Shown piece by piece: positions 14,344 to 24,862 of a stretch of 64,000 nucleotides of DNA. The notes beneath the pieces were generated by a model. The model did not search any database, was not told the DNA's origin, and worked only from the letters and a program-made list of their open reading frames with translations. The position numbers and the translations under genes are program-made. The stretch is from Escherichia marmotae (lineage in GTDB: Bacteria > Pseudomonadota > Gammaproteobacteria > Enterobacterales > Enterobacteriaceae): positions 372,001-436,000 of the forward strand of contig NZ_CP025979.1 in assembly GCF_002900365.1 (NCBI RefSeq). The letters run 5' to 3'. Position 1 is the first letter of the stretch. Each line of letters opens with the position of its first letter.

Positions 14344-15702
14344 ATGTCGCATAACGTTACTCCAAACACCTCTCGCGTGGAATTGCGTAAAACGCTTACG
14401 TTAGTTCCGGTTGTAATGATGGGTCTTGCCTATATGCAGCCGATGACGCTGTTTGATACTTTTGGTATCGTTTCAGGCCTCACGGATGGTCATGTGCCGA
14501 CAGCCTATGCGTTCGCATTGATTGCGATCCTGTTCACGGCTCTGAGCTACGGGAAGTTGGTTCGCCGCTATCCTTCTGCTGGCTCTGCGTACACTTACGC
14601 CCAGAAATCTATTAGCCCGACCGTTGGCTTTATGGTGGGTTGGTCTTCTCTGCTCGACTATCTGTTCGCGCCGATGATCAACATCCTGTTGGCGAAAATC
14701 TATTTTGAAGCTCTGGTGCCTTCCATCCCATCGTGGATGTTTGTGGTGGCGCTGGTGGCCTTTATGACTGCCTTTAACCTGCGTAGCCTGAAATCCGTAG
14801 CGAACTTCAACACCGTCATTGTGGTGTTGCAGATTGTGCTGATCGCGGTGATTCTGGGCATGGTGGTCTACGGCGTATTTGAAGGTGAAGGCGCTGGTAC
14901 GTTGGCGAGCACCCGTCCGTTCTGGTCTGGCGATGCGCATGTCATCCCGATGATTACCGGTGCGACGATCCTGTGCTTCTCCTTTACCGGTTTTGACGGC
15001 ATCAGCAACCTGTCGGAAGAAACCAAAGATGCAGAGCGCGTGATCCCGCGTGCGATTTTCCTGACCGCGCTGATCGGCGGTATGATCTTCATCTTTGCGA
15101 CCTACTTCCTGCAACTGTACTTCCCGGATATCTCTCGCTTTAAAGATCCGGATGCGTCACAGCCTGAAATCATGCTGTATGTTGCGGGTAAAGCGTTCCA
15201 GGTTGGCGCGTTGATCTTCTCCACCATTACCGTACTGGCGTCTGGTATGGCGGCGCACGCAGGTGTAGCGCGTCTGATGTACGTGATGGGGCGTGACGGC
15301 GTGTTCCCGAAAAGTTTCTTCGGTTATGTACACCCGAAATGGCGTACTCCGGCGATGAACATCATCCTGGTTGGTGCGATTGCTCTGCTGGCAATCAACT
15401 TTGACCTGGTAATGGCAACGGCGCTGATTAACTTTGGTGCGCTGGTGGCGTTCACCTTCGTTAACCTGTCGGTTATCTCGCAGTTCTGGATCCGTGAGAA
15501 GCGTAACAAGACGCTGAAAGATCACTTCCAGTATCTGTTCCTGCCGATGTGTGGTGCGCTGACCGTTGGTGCGCTGTGGGTTAACCTGGAAGAAAGCTCG
15601 ATGGTTCTGGGGCTGATCTGGGCGGCTATCGGTCTGATTTACCTGGCTTGCGTAACTAAGAGCTTCCGCAACCCGGTTCCGCAGTACGAAGACGTTGCAT
15701 AA
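14344..15702 (+). CDS. plaP: Putrescine importer PlaP (APC superfamily)
   Basis: A 452-residue proton-driven low-affinity putrescine uptake permease of the inner membrane (formerly YeeF). The hydrophobicity pattern fits 12 helices, with the amino-acid/polyamine/organocation signature near the start ([20 protein letters not shown]) and the [22 protein letters not shown] loop typical of the family, here shown in part. A strong AAGGAG site precedes the ATG. In E. coli this transporter is linked to putrescine-dependent surface motility. It converges on sbcB. Confidence 0.95.
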   Translation: MSHNVTPNTSRVELRKTLTLVPVVMMGLAYMQPMTLFDTFGIVSGLTDGHVPTAYAFALIAILFTALSYGKLVRRYPSAGSAYTYAQKSISPTVGFMVGWSSLLDYLFAPMINILLAKIYFEALVPSIPSWMFVVALVAFMTAFNLRSLKSVANFNTVIVVLQIVLIAVILGMVVYGVFEGEGAGTLASTRPFWSGDAHVIPMITGATILCFSFTGFDGISNLSEETKDAERVIPRAIFLTALIGGMIFIFATYFLQLYFPDISRFKDPDASQPEIMLYVAGKAFQVGALIFSTITVLASGMAAHAGVARLMYVMGRDGVFPKSFFGYVHPKWRTPAMNIILVGAIALLAINFDLVMATALINFGALVAFTFVNLSVISQFWIREKRNKTLKDHFQYLFLPMCGALTVGALWVNLEESSMVLGLIWAAIGLIYLACVTKSFRNPVPQYEDVA

Positions 15703-15741
15703 TTTTATAAAACCGGATGGTGTCATCATCCGGTAAGTCTC

Positions 15742-15774
15742 AAAAAGCCGGAGTTTAACGCTCCGGCTTTTTTG
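15742..15774. terminator. Bidirectional terminator between plaP and sbcB
   Basis: AAAAAGCCGGAG-TTTAACG-CTCCGGCTTTTTT lies between two convergent genes, with A and T runs on both sides. It directly abuts the sbcB stop codon. Confidence 0.88.
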
Positions 15775-15776
15775 TA

Positions 15777-17204
15777 TCAGACGATCTCTTCCGCGTACTG
15801 CCAAAGCGCCTTTAACAGTGCCACTTTCTCTTTATCATCGGCATATTGCTGCGCCAGCATCTGCAGTTCATCAGCATAGCCTTGCAAAAACTCTGGAGTG
15901 AAGACCTGACGGCGATGCTCCAGCCAGCGTTGCTGTTCGGCGTAATCTAACGTGCCGGGGAAGTTACGCGCCCGATAATTGAACAACAGCTTCTCTATGC
16001 GTTTATCGACAAAGGTGATATCCAGTGCCGGTAAGTTACGTGGCTCGGTTTCCAGCACAATTTTCATTGCCGCGCGATCGGCGTCACTGAAAAAGCCATT
16101 ATAAAGCTGGGCATCCACGTTATCTGAAGGCATAAACGGTTCGGCTTCAGCAAATATTGCCACCACTTTTTCGCGCACTTGCGGGTTTTCACGCAAAATT
16201 TTCAGGTTATCAAGGCAATGCTGACGATTAATTCCCAGACGGTCGGCATCCTCCGGGCGAAGTGTATTCGCCTGTGCCAGCACCGGACATTTATTAATAT
16301 GCACCAGCTTAACCGGGACTGCGGCGTTATTGCCCAGATCGGCTTTTGCGGTATACAGACGCTCGCGCAGCATGTCGCTATCCAGTTCCAGTAATGGCGA
16401 AATATCTCCAGCTAAATCCACCATAATCACGGCATTGCGATTTTCAGGATGCCACGCCAGCGGCGCAACCCAACTGGTATTGCCGCGCCACGCACCAAAC
16501 ATGCCGGAAACGTGCACCAGTGGTTTCATCTGTGGCACATCAATCAATGCCATCAGTTTGTGCTTATTACGATGGGTAAAGAGATAATCAAACAGGCGTG
16601 GCTGACGCGTTTTCACCAGCTTCGCCATCGCGATAGTGGCGTATACATCGGCCATCGCATCGTGGGCGTTGCTATGCTCTATACCATTCGCTTTGGTTAA
16701 ATGTTCAAGACGAAAACTCGGCAGACCGTCATCATTTTCAGGCCAGTTGATCCCCTCCGGACGTAGGGCATAACAGGCACGCATGACGTCCAGCAGATCC
16801 CAGCGAGAGTTATCATGCTGCCAGCTCCAGGCATAGGGATCGTAGAAATTACGATAAAAAACATTGCGCGTGACTTCGTCGTCGAAACGAACATTGTTGT
16901 AACCAAGAATGCAGGTTTTCGGTACGGTAAAAAGCGAGTGGATGCGGGCGGCAAAGGCGGCTTCGTTTTCTCCTTTCGCCCGTGCTTCCTGCGGTGTGAT
17001 GCCGGTGATTAACACCGCCCCTGGTTGAGGTAAATAATCATCAGCAGGTTTGCAGTAAAAGACTTCTGGTTCGCCAATGATATTGAATTCGCTATCGGTG
17101 CGAATGGCGGCAAACTGCGCAGGGCGATCTAACGCGGGGTGCGTGCCAAAGGTTTCGTAATCGTGAAACAAAAAGGTAGATTGTTGCTTACCGTCATTCA
17201 TCAT
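15777..17204 (-). CDS. sbcB: Exodeoxyribonuclease I
   Basis: A processive 3'-to-5' single-strand DNA exonuclease acting in recombination and mismatch repair. The start at 17204 (MMNDGKQQ) gives 475 residues, as in K-12. The DEDDh exonuclease motifs are visible: DYETFG (Asp15, Glu17) at the N-terminus and SNAHDAMADVYATI (His and Asp near 181-186). The C-terminal SH3-like and helical parts, involved in SSB binding, complete the expected length. It is divergent from dacD. Confidence 0.97.
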   Translation of the reverse strand: MMNDGKQQSTFLFHDYETFGTHPALDRPAQFAAIRTDSEFNIIGEPEVFYCKPADDYLPQPGAVLITGITPQEARAKGENEAAFAARIHSLFTVPKTCILGYNNVRFDDEVTRNVFYRNFYDPYAWSWQHDNSRWDLLDVMRACYALRPEGINWPENDDGLPSFRLEHLTKANGIEHSNAHDAMADVYATIAMAKLVKTRQPRLFDYLFTHRNKHKLMALIDVPQMKPLVHVSGMFGAWRGNTSWVAPLAWHPENRNAVIMVDLAGDISPLLELDSDMLRERLYTAKADLGNNAAVPVKLVHINKCPVLAQANTLRPEDADRLGINRQHCLDNLKILRENPQVREKVVAIFAEAEPFMPSDNVDAQLYNGFFSDADRAAMKIVLETEPRNLPALDITFVDKRIEKLLFNYRARNFPGTLDYAEQQRWLEHRRQVFTPEFLQGYADELQMLAQQYADDKEKVALLKALWQYAEEIV

Positions 17205-17412
17205 TAGGTTAAATCCGTTATTTCTGCTGTATGCCAGAGTACCAAATATCACAACGCTAATCAGCTTTAGAGCGACAATTTGGCAGCGTGTGGAAACAGA
17301 TAATGTCAGATTAAAATGAGATAAATGTCACATTTTCTTGCACTTTATTCCAGCCAGTTCATCAGGATTTCCGTAAAAAGAACAGCTATTTGAAACTCCT
17401 GAGGATTTGCTG

Positions 17413-18579
17413 TTGAAACGCCGTCTTGTTATTGCTGCTTCTTTGTTCGTTTTTAATTTATCGTCTGCTTTTGCAGCAGAAAATATTCCTTTTTCACCCC
17501 AGCCTCCAGAAATTCATGCGGGGTCATGGGTATTGATGGATTACACAACCGGACAGATCCTCACGGCGGGTAATGAGCATCAACAACGTAATCCTGCCAG
17601 CCTGACTAAGCTGATGACTGGCTATGTCGTTGATCGTGCTATCGATAGTCATCGCATTACACCAGACGATATTGTCACTGTGGGTCGTGATGCGTGGGCA
17701 AAAGATAACCCGGTATTTGTCGGTTCTTCACTGATGTTTTTGAAAGAGGGGGATCGCGTATCGGTACGTGATTTAAGCCGTGGATTAATTGTCGACTCCG
17801 GCAATGATGCTTGTGTTGCGCTGGCTGATTATATTGCTGGTGGGCAACGGCAGTTTGTTGAAATGATGAACAATTACGCCGAGAAGTTGCATCTAAAGGA
17901 TACGCATTTTGAAACGGTACATGGTCTGGATGCGCCGGGTCAGCATAGTTCAGCCTACGATTTAGCCGTACTTTCGCGCGCCATCATTCATGGTGAACCT
18001 GAGTTTTATCATATGTACAGTGAGAAAAGCCTCACCTGGAACGGCATCACCCAGCAAAACCGTAACGGCTTATTATGGGATAAAACCATGAATGTCGATG
18101 GCCTGAAAACCGGACATACTTCCGGGGCCGGGTTTAATCTCATTGCTTCGGCTGTGGATGGTCAGCGTCGACTCATTGCGGTGGTGATGGGGGCTGAAAG
18201 CGCAAAAGGTCGTGAAGAAGAGGCGAGAAAGCTACTGCGTTGGGGACAACAGAACTTTACTACGGTGCAAATTTTACATCGTGGGAAAAAGATTGGCACA
18301 GAACGCATCTGGTATGGCGATAAAGAAAAGATTGCGCTTGGAACCGAACAAGAGTTCTGGATGGTGCTGCCAAAAGCGGAGATTCCGAATATCAAAGCAA
18401 AATACACCCTTAATGATAAAGAACTGACCGCGCCAATTAATGCCCATCAGCAGGTTGGGGAAATTGAACTTTACGATCGGGATAAACAGGTGGCGCACTG
18501 GCCGCTGGTCACCCTGGAATCCGTCAGTGAAGGCGGCATGTTTTCCCGGTTGAGCGATTATTTCCACCATAAGGCCTGA
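17413..18579 (+). CDS. dacD: D-alanyl-D-alanine carboxypeptidase DacD (PBP6b)
   Basis: Trims the terminal D-Ala from peptidoglycan stem peptides in the periplasm. I chose the TTG at 17413 because it lies 8 nt after GAGG and yields 388 residues; the TTG at 17407 is too close. A signal peptide occupies about residues 1-21 (cleavage after AFA). The three penicillin-binding motifs are present: SLTK (Ser63), SGN and KTG. The C-terminal segment after residue 260 is the beta-rich domain with a final amphipathic helix ([11 protein letters not shown]) for membrane attachment. Confidence 0.95.
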   Translation: MKRRLVIAASLFVFNLSSAFAAENIPFSPQPPEIHAGSWVLMDYTTGQILTAGNEHQQRNPASLTKLMTGYVVDRAIDSHRITPDDIVTVGRDAWAKDNPVFVGSSLMFLKEGDRVSVRDLSRGLIVDSGNDACVALADYIAGGQRQFVEMMNNYAEKLHLKDTHFETVHGLDAPGQHSSAYDLAVLSRAIIHGEPEFYHMYSEKSLTWNGITQQNRNGLLWDKTMNVDGLKTGHTSGAGFNLIASAVDGQRRLIAVVMGAESAKGREEEARKLLRWGQQNFTTVQILHRGKKIGTERIWYGDKEKIALGTEQEFWMVLPKAEIPNIKAKYTLNDKELTAPINAHQQVGEIELYDRDKQVAHWPLVTLESVSEGGMFSRLSDYFHHKA

Positions 18580-18663
18580 CCTTTCTTTTGCAGCAGACTG
18601 GCAGGAGTGCGAGTCTGCTCGCATAATCAACACTCATTCCTTGTGGTTTTTATATTGCAAATG

Positions 18664-18683
18664 TACTGTACATAAAACCAGTA
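18664..18683 (+). promoter_or_regulatory. LexA (SOS) box upstream of sbmC
   Basis: The 20-bp site TACTGTACATAAAACCAGTA matches the LexA consensus CTG-N10-CAG with the usual flanking TA, and lies 14 bp before the sbmC start. sbmC is an established SOS gene. Confidence 0.9.
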
Positions 18684-18697
18684 TTAATGGAGGCATC

Positions 18698-19171
18698 ATG
18701 AACTACGAGATTAAACAGGAAGATAAACGTACCGTTGCAGGTTTCCATCTCGTTGGCCCGTGGGAACAGACGGTAAAGCAAGGTTTTGAGCAGTTGATGA
18801 TGTGGGTAGACGACAAAAATATCGTGCCAAAGGAGTGGGTAGCGGTCTATTACGATAATCCAGACGAAACACCCGCCGAAAAGTTACGTTGTGACACCGT
18901 CGTCTCGGTGGCAGATGACTTCACTCTCCCCGAAAACAGTGAGGGCGTCATCCTGACGGAAATTTCTGGAGGTCAGTATGCGGTGGCGGTTGCACGCGTA
19001 GTGGGTGATGACTTTGCTAAACCCTGGTATCAGTTCTTTAATACTCTCTTGCAGGACAGCGCTTACGAAATGTTGCCAAAGCCCTGCTTTGAGGTTTATC
19101 TGAACAATGGTGCGGAAGAGGGGTATTGGGATATCGAAATGTATGTTGCGGTGCAGCCTAAACAGCGCTGA
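18698..19171 (+). CDS. sbmC: DNA gyrase inhibitor SbmC (GyrI)
   Basis: A 157-residue protein of the GyrI-like small-molecule-binding fold that binds gyrase and protects cells from gyrase poisons such as microcin B17. The chosen ATG ([12 protein letters not shown]) follows GGAGG and matches the known length. Expression is expected to be SOS-induced because of the LexA box just upstream. Confidence 0.96.
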   Translation: MNYEIKQEDKRTVAGFHLVGPWEQTVKQGFEQLMMWVDDKNIVPKEWVAVYYDNPDETPAEKLRCDTVVSVADDFTLPENSEGVILTEISGGQYAVAVARVVGDDFAKPWYQFFNTLLQDSAYEMLPKPCFEVYLNNGAEEGYWDIEMYVAVQPKQR

Positions 19172-19379
19172 TAAGTGGCACTGGATCAGAGGATAACCCG
19201 ATTGCTACGCTGTTTTTCGTTATGTAAAAGAGTAAGATTCGTCTGCAGTTTTCTGACAACCAAACCGGGAACGTCTGCTATTCCCGGTTTGCCGGACAGA
19301 TTTGTTACATAGCGTTATCGTTCCCGGACTGCCAGATTGCATTATGACCGTTTTTTCTCTTATTCCACGGAGTGCCCGC

Positions 19380-20438
19380 GTGCGTGCCGATAAGTCCTTA
19401 AGCCCGTTTGAAATTCGAGTGTACCGCCATTACCGCATTGTGCATGGTACGCGAGTTGCGCTGGCGTTCTTGCTCACCTTTCTCATCATTCGCTTGTTTA
19501 CCATCCCGGAAAGCACCTGGCCGCTGGTCACTATGGTGGTGATCATGGGGCCAATTTCGTTCTGGGGCAACGTTGTCCCTCGCGCCTTTGAACGTATTGG
19601 CGGTACTGTGTTGGGTTCGATATTAGGTCTTATCGCTCTGCAACTGGAGTTAATCTCTTTACCGTTGATGTTAGTCTGGTGTGCTGCAGCCATGTTCCTT
19701 TGCGGTTGGCTGGCGCTGGGTAAGAAGCCATATCAAGGTTTATTGATTGGTGTGACGCTGGCAATTGTTGTTGGCTCGCCAACCGGTGAAATTGATACTG
19801 CATTATGGCGAAGCGGCGATGTGATCTTCGGCTCTTTACTGGCAATGTTGTTTACCGGCATCTGGCCGCAACGTGCTTTTATCCACTGGCGCATTCAACT
19901 GGCGAAAAGTCTCACTGAATATAATCGCGTCTATCAGTCAGCGTTCTCACCGAACTTACTCGAACGTCCACGTCTGGAAAAACATCTGCAAAAACTCCTG
20001 ACCGATGCCGTGAAAATGCGTGGGCTGATTGCGCCCGCCAGCAAAGAAACCCGTATCCCAAAATCGATATATGAAGGGATCCAGACAATTAACCGTAATC
20101 TGGTTTGTATGCTGGAACTGCAAATCAATGCTTACTGGGCCACGCGCCCCAGCCATTTCGTGTTATTGAACGCGCAAAAACTGCGCGATACACAGCACAT
20201 GATGCAGCAAATAGTGTTGAGCCTTGTTCATGCCCTGTACGAAGGTAATCCGCAGCCGGTTTTTGCTAATACGGAAAAATTGAACGATGCTGTGGAAGAG
20301 CTGCGTCAGTTGCTCGATAACCACCATGATCTCAAGGTCGTTGAGACCCCGATTTATGGCTATGTGTGGCTTAACATGGAAACGGCGCATCAACTGGAGT
20401 TGTTGTCAAATCTGATTTGCCGGGCCTTGCGCAAATAA
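19380..20438 (+). CDS. yeeA: FUSC-family inner membrane protein YeeA
   Basis: About six hydrophobic segments in residues 20-160 (for example VALAFLLTFLIIRLF and WPLVTMVVIMGPISFWG) are followed by a long cytoplasmic helical half, the layout of FUSC/aromatic-acid-exporter-like proteins. The transported substrate is unknown. I prefer the GTG at 19380 because CGGAG lies 7 nt upstream and the product is then 352 residues as in K-12; ATG at 19344 lacks a ribosome site. Confidence 0.88.
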   Translation: MRADKSLSPFEIRVYRHYRIVHGTRVALAFLLTFLIIRLFTIPESTWPLVTMVVIMGPISFWGNVVPRAFERIGGTVLGSILGLIALQLELISLPLMLVWCAAAMFLCGWLALGKKPYQGLLIGVTLAIVVGSPTGEIDTALWRSGDVIFGSLLAMLFTGIWPQRAFIHWRIQLAKSLTEYNRVYQSAFSPNLLERPRLEKHLQKLLTDAVKMRGLIAPASKETRIPKSIYEGIQTINRNLVCMLELQINAYWATRPSHFVLLNAQKLRDTQHMMQQIVLSLVHALYEGNPQPVFANTEKLNDAVEELRQLLDNHHDLKVVETPIYGYVWLNMETAHQLELLSNLICRALRK

Positions 20439-20606
20439 TTCCCGATCTTCAGAATCATCTTGCTGCTTCGATTCAGCAAAGATAAAGGGTATGATAGTGA
20501 AAAGGGATAAAAGCATTGTCATCTGCGGCAGCTATGAGTAATGTTGGCCCTAACGAATAGCGGCTGCTTAAACGAATCCGACTCTCACATTATCAGGGGT
20601 ATAAAA

Positions 20607-20936
20607 ATGGAAACTACCAAGCCTTCATTCCAGGACGTACTGGAATTTGTTCGCCTGTTCCGTCGTAAGAACAAACTGCAACGTGAAATCCAGGACGTTG
20701 AGAAAAAGATCCGTGACAACCAGAAACGCGTTCTGCTGCTGGACAACCTGAGCGATTACATCAAACCGGGTATGAGCGTCGAAGCAATTCAGGGCATCAT
20801 CGCCAGCATGAAAGGCGACTATGAAGATCGCGTTGATGATTACATCATCAAAAATGCTGAGCTTTCCAAAGAACGCCGCGATATCTCCAAAAAGATGAAA
20901 GCTATGGGTGAAATGAAAAACGGCGAAGCGAAGTAA
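20607..20936 (+). CDS. tmaR: Pole-localizer protein TmaR (YeeX)
   Basis: A 109-residue, strongly charged protein predicted to be mostly coiled coil ([20 protein letters not shown] and a second heptad region near the C-terminus). In E. coli it forms polar clusters and recruits Enzyme I of the sugar phosphotransferase system. It is the last core gene before the pdu cluster, with which it converges. Confidence 0.93.
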   Translation: METTKPSFQDVLEFVRLFRRKNKLQREIQDVEKKIRDNQKRVLLLDNLSDYIKPGMSVEAIQGIIASMKGDYEDRVDDYIIKNAELSKERRDISKKMKAMGEMKNGEAK

Positions 20937-20950
20937 TTTCTGCTTTATTC

Positions 20951-20977
20951 AATGAGGGTTGCCCGGCAACCCTCATT
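20951..20977. terminator. Inverted repeat ending tmaR and facing pduV
   Basis: A perfect palindromic repeat (AATGAGGGTTGCC / GGCAACCCTCATT) lies 15 bp after the tmaR stop. There is no long T-run, so it may be a weak or bidirectional terminator for the two convergent units. No separate terminator for the pdu operon is evident. Confidence 0.55.
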
Positions 20978-21044
20978 GTTCATGATTCCTTTCTCTGTGT
21001 CACAAGTCATCATTCCCATCTGATAACATATTGAAATGTCGAAA

Positions 21045-21488
21045 TTAACGACAACTTTCTTCTGTATGTAACAAGGTAAAAAGTTCTGCAACCCCGATGT
21101 TATTTATCGCGCTGGTTACTAATACGTTGCGTGCCCCAGCTTCCCGTAACCAGCATTTCACCAAAGATATTTGTTCTACGCTGGCTAAATCCGCTTTGGT
21201 TACTACCCCAATGACCGGGCGATTCATCGATGTAGTAAAGCCTGGCGAAAAAGGGGACCACGGTGCGTTCGCATTAAGTACCAGTGCGATAATGTCCGCT
21301 TCGCAGGCACAGACCAGCAGTGCGCTGTAAAGGCTGCGGTTTTCGAGGTATTCCCCGGGTGTGTCAATGGTGGCCGGTGACCAGACGATTGCCTGCGTCT
21401 TCTGATACTGAATATTCTCTCCGCGCAGGCATTGTGTGAGTGACGTTTTTCCGCACTGACTGGGGCCGATGAGCATCATCCGTTGCAT
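21045..21488 (-). CDS. pduV: Propanediol utilisation protein PduV (EutP/PduV-type GTPase)
   Basis: A 147-residue small Ras-like P-loop protein with Walker A GPSQCGKT at residues 8-15 and a TKAD-type guanine-specificity motif (VTKADLAS). Family work links it to microcompartment positioning and to the outer face of the shell protein PduU. It is the last gene of the operon here. In Salmonella pduW and pduX follow, but only about 110 bp separate it from tmaR in this window. Confidence 0.93.
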   Translation of the reverse strand: MQRMMLIGPSQCGKTSLTQCLRGENIQYQKTQAIVWSPATIDTPGEYLENRSLYSALLVCACEADIIALVLNANAPWSPFSPGFTTSMNRPVIGVVTKADLASVEQISLVKCWLREAGARNVLVTSAINNIGVAELFTLLHTEESCR

Positions 21489-21492
21489 AGTG

Positions 21493-21843
21493 TCAGGTCC
21501 GTGTAATGGAACAGGCGGTAAAGTGCATCATTTCGCCCAGCGTGCGGGTAACCTGGCTAAGTGCATATTCGATAGCAGAAACATCGCCAGTCAGAACTAC
21601 CGCGCCGGTAAAACGATCAAGAAAACCAATCTCTACAGCGCCTGATTTTGTGGCGATATCACACGCGATGATAGATGCTTCGCTGGGGGTAATCGTCAGA
21701 ATGCCAATGGCAGAAACGGTGTCTGGTAAACCTAATTTCTTAAACAGATCCTTTCCGGGATTCGCAATCACATGCGCCAGTGTGACCTGTTTACCGGGAA
21801 CATATTCCTGAATCATCCGTTCAGTCGTGTGTTGAGTTGACAT
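21493..21843 (-). CDS. pduU: Microcompartment shell protein PduU (circularly permuted BMC domain)
   Basis: A 116-residue minor shell protein. The start at 21843 ([17 protein letters not shown]) overlaps the pduT stop and gives the family length. Its N-terminal strand, known to form a small barrel that blocks the hexamer pore, precedes the permuted BMC fold ([20 protein letters not shown]). PduV is thought to dock on this protein, and the two genes are neighbours here. Confidence 0.95.
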   Translation of the reverse strand: MSTQHTTERMIQEYVPGKQVTLAHVIANPGKDLFKKLGLPDTVSAIGILTITPSEASIIACDIATKSGAVEIGFLDRFTGAVVLTGDVSAIEYALSQVTRTLGEMMHFTACSITRT

Positions 21844-22397
21844 TATCCCTCCACCATCTGATGCCACATGGCTTCATGCGGACGGGCAATCACCGAACGA
21901 TAGACCAACAAACCTTTTTCCCCCGCGCGCTCGCTGGCGACAGAGACCGCGTTATTAACATCAGAAATATCGCCTGCCACTACCATGTAGCATTTACCGC
22001 CAATACCGAAGGCCATATGCACCCGCACGAGCGTGACGTTTGCCGCTTTCACTGCACAATCGGCAGCGTCAATGCAGGCTGCTACACTCCAGGTTTCTAC
22101 TACACCGACAGCCCGTCGCTGGTCAACATGGTTCAGACCGCTGATTGCAGACAGGATAGTGGGATGAATATTAGGAAGAACCAGACTGTCGACCAGCATT
22201 TCACCAGCAAGGGACGTGCCATTATCGATGGCCTGTTGCACCGCACCGACATCGCCACCGAGCATCAGCAGAAATTTACCGGGGCATAGCGTTTTGCTGA
22301 CCAGTAACTCAACGTTGGCGCTTTTCAGCATGGCATCGCCGGTTTCCATCCCTTTCGCGATACTGCTAAGTTCTAAAATACCTACCGCTTTTGACAT
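21843..22397 (-). CDS. pduT: Microcompartment shell protein PduT (tandem BMC, Fe-S)
   Basis: A 184-residue trimeric shell protein with two BMC domains (about residues 1-90 and 95-180). Cys38, in the SKTLCPGKF loop, is the residue that in Salmonella PduT binds a [4Fe-4S] cluster at the trimer pore, suggesting electron transfer across the shell. It sits directly after pduS, a predicted electron-transfer partner. Confidence 0.96.
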   Translation of the reverse strand: MSKAVGILELSSIAKGMETGDAMLKSANVELLVSKTLCPGKFLLMLGGDVGAVQQAIDNGTSLAGEMLVDSLVLPNIHPTILSAISGLNHVDQRRAVGVVETWSVAACIDAADCAVKAANVTLVRVHMAFGIGGKCYMVVAGDISDVNNAVSVASERAGEKGLLVYRSVIARPHEAMWHQMVEG

Positions 22398-22399
22398 GG

Positions 22400-23743
22400 T
22401 TAACCTCTCACAACCGTAATCGCGTTTTCTGTCACATCACTGATCGTGCCATCAATACTGGCATGAATGGGGGCACCTAATGTGCCGTGTGGAATTTGGC
22501 CTACACATTGCCCACGAACGACACGATCGCCTTTTTGGACACACGCAATTGCGCTGGCTCCGATGTGCTGGCGTAACAATAGCGTCACTTTTTCGGGCTG
22601 TGGCACGTGTTCAGACCATGGCGCATCCTGATACCACGGTGCTAAGCCCAGTCTGGTTACCAGCCGTTTTACGGGAATCAGTCGATAATTTGCCATGACA
22701 TCCGCAGGGTTTAAGGTGCCTTCGTAGCGGAGATTTTTAGCGCGTAATTCCTGCTTAAGCAGGCGATTTATGCGCATTGGTGAAATACCTACCGGGCAGG
22801 CGACGCTGGCACAGACGTTGCACTCCGAACAGGTGAGTGCTGTCAGTAACAGTTGCGGTGTAGCGAGCTGTTGGTAGTTAACCGCACGTACTAACAAATG
22901 TGGTGACAGTTCGTGACCGATTAAATGACGTGGACAGAGATCGGTACATAAGCGGCATTGTTCACAAACGGTTTTCGCGACGGCAAGTACGTTGCGATCA
23001 TCCTGCATTCGACGTTGGATCAGTGAATGAGAGTTGGGTAAGACCAGCAAGCCGCCGGTGGTTTTGCTGACTGGCGTATCGAGCGATGGGATCAAACTCC
23101 CCATCATCGGCCCGCCATTGATAAAACCGGGATTATCTACCGTAGCGCCTCCCGCCAGCGCCAGTACCTCGCGTAAAGACATTCCGATGGGAACGGTCAC
23201 TGTTACTGGTTTAGCAACTGCACCATTAACGGTTAACGTGCGGCGCGTTACCGGATACTGTTGCTCAACGGCTCTGGCAACATTCAGCACGGTCTGGACG
23301 TTATTCACCACCACGCCGACGCTAACGGGCAACGCGGCGGGTGGAACGCGACGACCTGTTGCCATCCAGATGGTCAGCACCTCATCCCCTGCGGGATAAA
23401 CGTCGGGCAAAATATGCAGGCGGATATCCGTTGGAAGTAATGGTGTAAGTGCTTTTATTGCGGGTTGATACTTCTCTTTCAGCGCGATGATTCCGCTAGC
23501 AGCCCCGGTGGCTTTCATCGCATAGTGAACACCGCGCAGCAGGCGGCTGGCTTGTTGTGCCATTAACTGCTGGTCCACTTTCAACATTGGTTCGCATTCC
23601 GCGGCATTTACCAGGAAAGTGTCAACACACGCCTGCAGCTTGATATGTGTTGGAAAGCCTGCGCCGCCAGCACCCACAACCCCGGCTGCCTGAACTCGCT
23701 CACGGATCGTCTGACTGTCACAGGACGTTAACTCGACGTTCAT
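22400..23743 (-). CDS. pduS: Cobalamin reductase PduS (flavin, Fe-S protein)
   Basis: A 447-residue RnfC-like flavoprotein that reduces cob(III)alamin so PduO can adenosylate it inside the microcompartment. Near the N-terminus [16 protein letters not shown] is the NADH/FMN-binding region. Two ferredoxin-type clusters are visible in [15 protein letters not shown] and [15 protein letters not shown]. The C-terminal part holds a biotinyl/RnfC-like hybrid motif. It overlaps pduQ by 4 bp. Confidence 0.95.
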   Translation of the reverse strand: MNVELTSCDSQTIRERVQAAGVVGAGGAGFPTHIKLQACVDTFLVNAAECEPMLKVDQQLMAQQASRLLRGVHYAMKATGAASGIIALKEKYQPAIKALTPLLPTDIRLHILPDVYPAGDEVLTIWMATGRRVPPAALPVSVGVVVNNVQTVLNVARAVEQQYPVTRRTLTVNGAVAKPVTVTVPIGMSLREVLALAGGATVDNPGFINGGPMMGSLIPSLDTPVSKTTGGLLVLPNSHSLIQRRMQDDRNVLAVAKTVCEQCRLCTDLCPRHLIGHELSPHLLVRAVNYQQLATPQLLLTALTCSECNVCASVACPVGISPMRINRLLKQELRAKNLRYEGTLNPADVMANYRLIPVKRLVTRLGLAPWYQDAPWSEHVPQPEKVTLLLRQHIGASAIACVQKGDRVVRGQCVGQIPHGTLGAPIHASIDGTISDVTENAITVVRG

Positions 23744-24852
23744 AACAACTCCTCAAGCAGTTCCTCAATAGCGGAGGCATCAGCCGCTCGTGGGTTGGTA
23801 CGCAATGTTGCATCCGCCAGCGCTGCCTGAACCATATCTGGAAGACGTGCTGACCATTCTGCTTTTTTTTCTTTCAGTGCATTAGCGAGAGTCGGTATTG
23901 CACAGGCTTTTTTAAGCTGTTCAATATGTTGAATGAGTGCATTCAGGCTGGCGGTGTCATTGGCGTTATCAGGGCATAAATGACACGTTTTTGCCAGCCG
24001 GACGTAGCGTTTGGCGGCGCGCGGATCGCCAGCATTAAAGCGGATAACCGCCGTGAGCAGGAGAGCATTCGCCAGGCCGTGTGGCAGATGAAACTGCCCG
24101 CCGAGTTGATGGGCAATTGCATGATTTAACCCAAGCCCAGCCTGGCTAAATGCCATTCCGGCAAGCGTCGAGGCATTATGCATTTTGCCGCGAGTAGCAA
24201 GACAATCGCCTTTATTCACTGCTGTAGGCAGGTAGTGAAAAACAATTTGCACGGCTTTTTCGACCAGAGCATCCGAGAAATCACTGGCGCGTGGAGAAAC
24301 ATAGGCTTCTAGCGCATGGGTTAAAACATCCATTCCGGTATTGGCAGTTATCGCGGGAGGCACGCTGACGACCAGCGAGGGATCGAGGACTGCAATATCC
24401 GGATAAAGTGCATTATCGAAAAGGGGATATTTAATCCCTTTCTCTGGATCGCTGATGACACAGGCGCTGGTCACTTCTGAGCCGGTGCCGCTGGTGGTGG
24501 GAATGGCTACGCAGGTGTCAATCTCAATAGCACACTGGCGACTAAACCAGACAATCGCTTTTGCGGCGTCCAGCGCAGAGCCGCCGCCAAAACCGATAAC
24601 CACATCCGGGCGTAAAGTCTGCATTTGTGCAATGCCTTTTACCACGGTCTGGATAGTTGGGTCGGGTGTTATTTCGCTAAAAATACTGAGGCGGTTGCTG
24701 TCAGGCAGCGCCTGGCGCAACGTGTCAATCAGTGGTGAGCGTGCCAGAAAGGCGTCGCAAATAATCCAGATGTGCTTATTGGTGAAACGGCTAAGCACTT
24801 TAAGACTTCCTGGTCCGCTGTATAAACGCGTCTGCAGTGAAAAAGTATTCAT
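23740..24852 (-). CDS. pduQ: 1-Propanol dehydrogenase PduQ
   Basis: An iron-dependent (group III) alcohol dehydrogenase of 370 residues that reduces propionaldehyde to propanol and regenerates NAD+ inside the compartment for PduP. Conserved text includes GFGGGSALDAAKA for NAD binding, TTSGTGSEVT, and the iron-binding histidine region LGLNHAIAHQLGG followed by FHLPHGLANALL. The length is normal for the family. Confidence 0.96.
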   Translation of the reverse strand: MNTFSLQTRLYSGPGSLKVLSRFTNKHIWIICDAFLARSPLIDTLRQALPDSNRLSIFSEITPDPTIQTVVKGIAQMQTLRPDVVIGFGGGSALDAAKAIVWFSRQCAIEIDTCVAIPTTSGTGSEVTSACVISDPEKGIKYPLFDNALYPDIAVLDPSLVVSVPPAITANTGMDVLTHALEAYVSPRASDFSDALVEKAVQIVFHYLPTAVNKGDCLATRGKMHNASTLAGMAFSQAGLGLNHAIAHQLGGQFHLPHGLANALLLTAVIRFNAGDPRAAKRYVRLAKTCHLCPDNANDTASLNALIQHIEQLKKACAIPTLANALKEKKAEWSARLPDMVQAALADATLRTNPRAADASAIEELLEELL

Positions 24853-24862
24853 TTCCGTTTCT

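Noticed and set aside
14473..15114. Long minus-strand open frame within plaP
   Set aside because: It is antisense to a clear transporter gene and its translation is rich in Arg, His and Gln as expected of a shadow frame.
21837..22289. 150-codon plus-strand frame opposite pduT
   Set aside because: pduT on the minus strand has BMC motifs and normal length; the opposite frame has no recognisable features.
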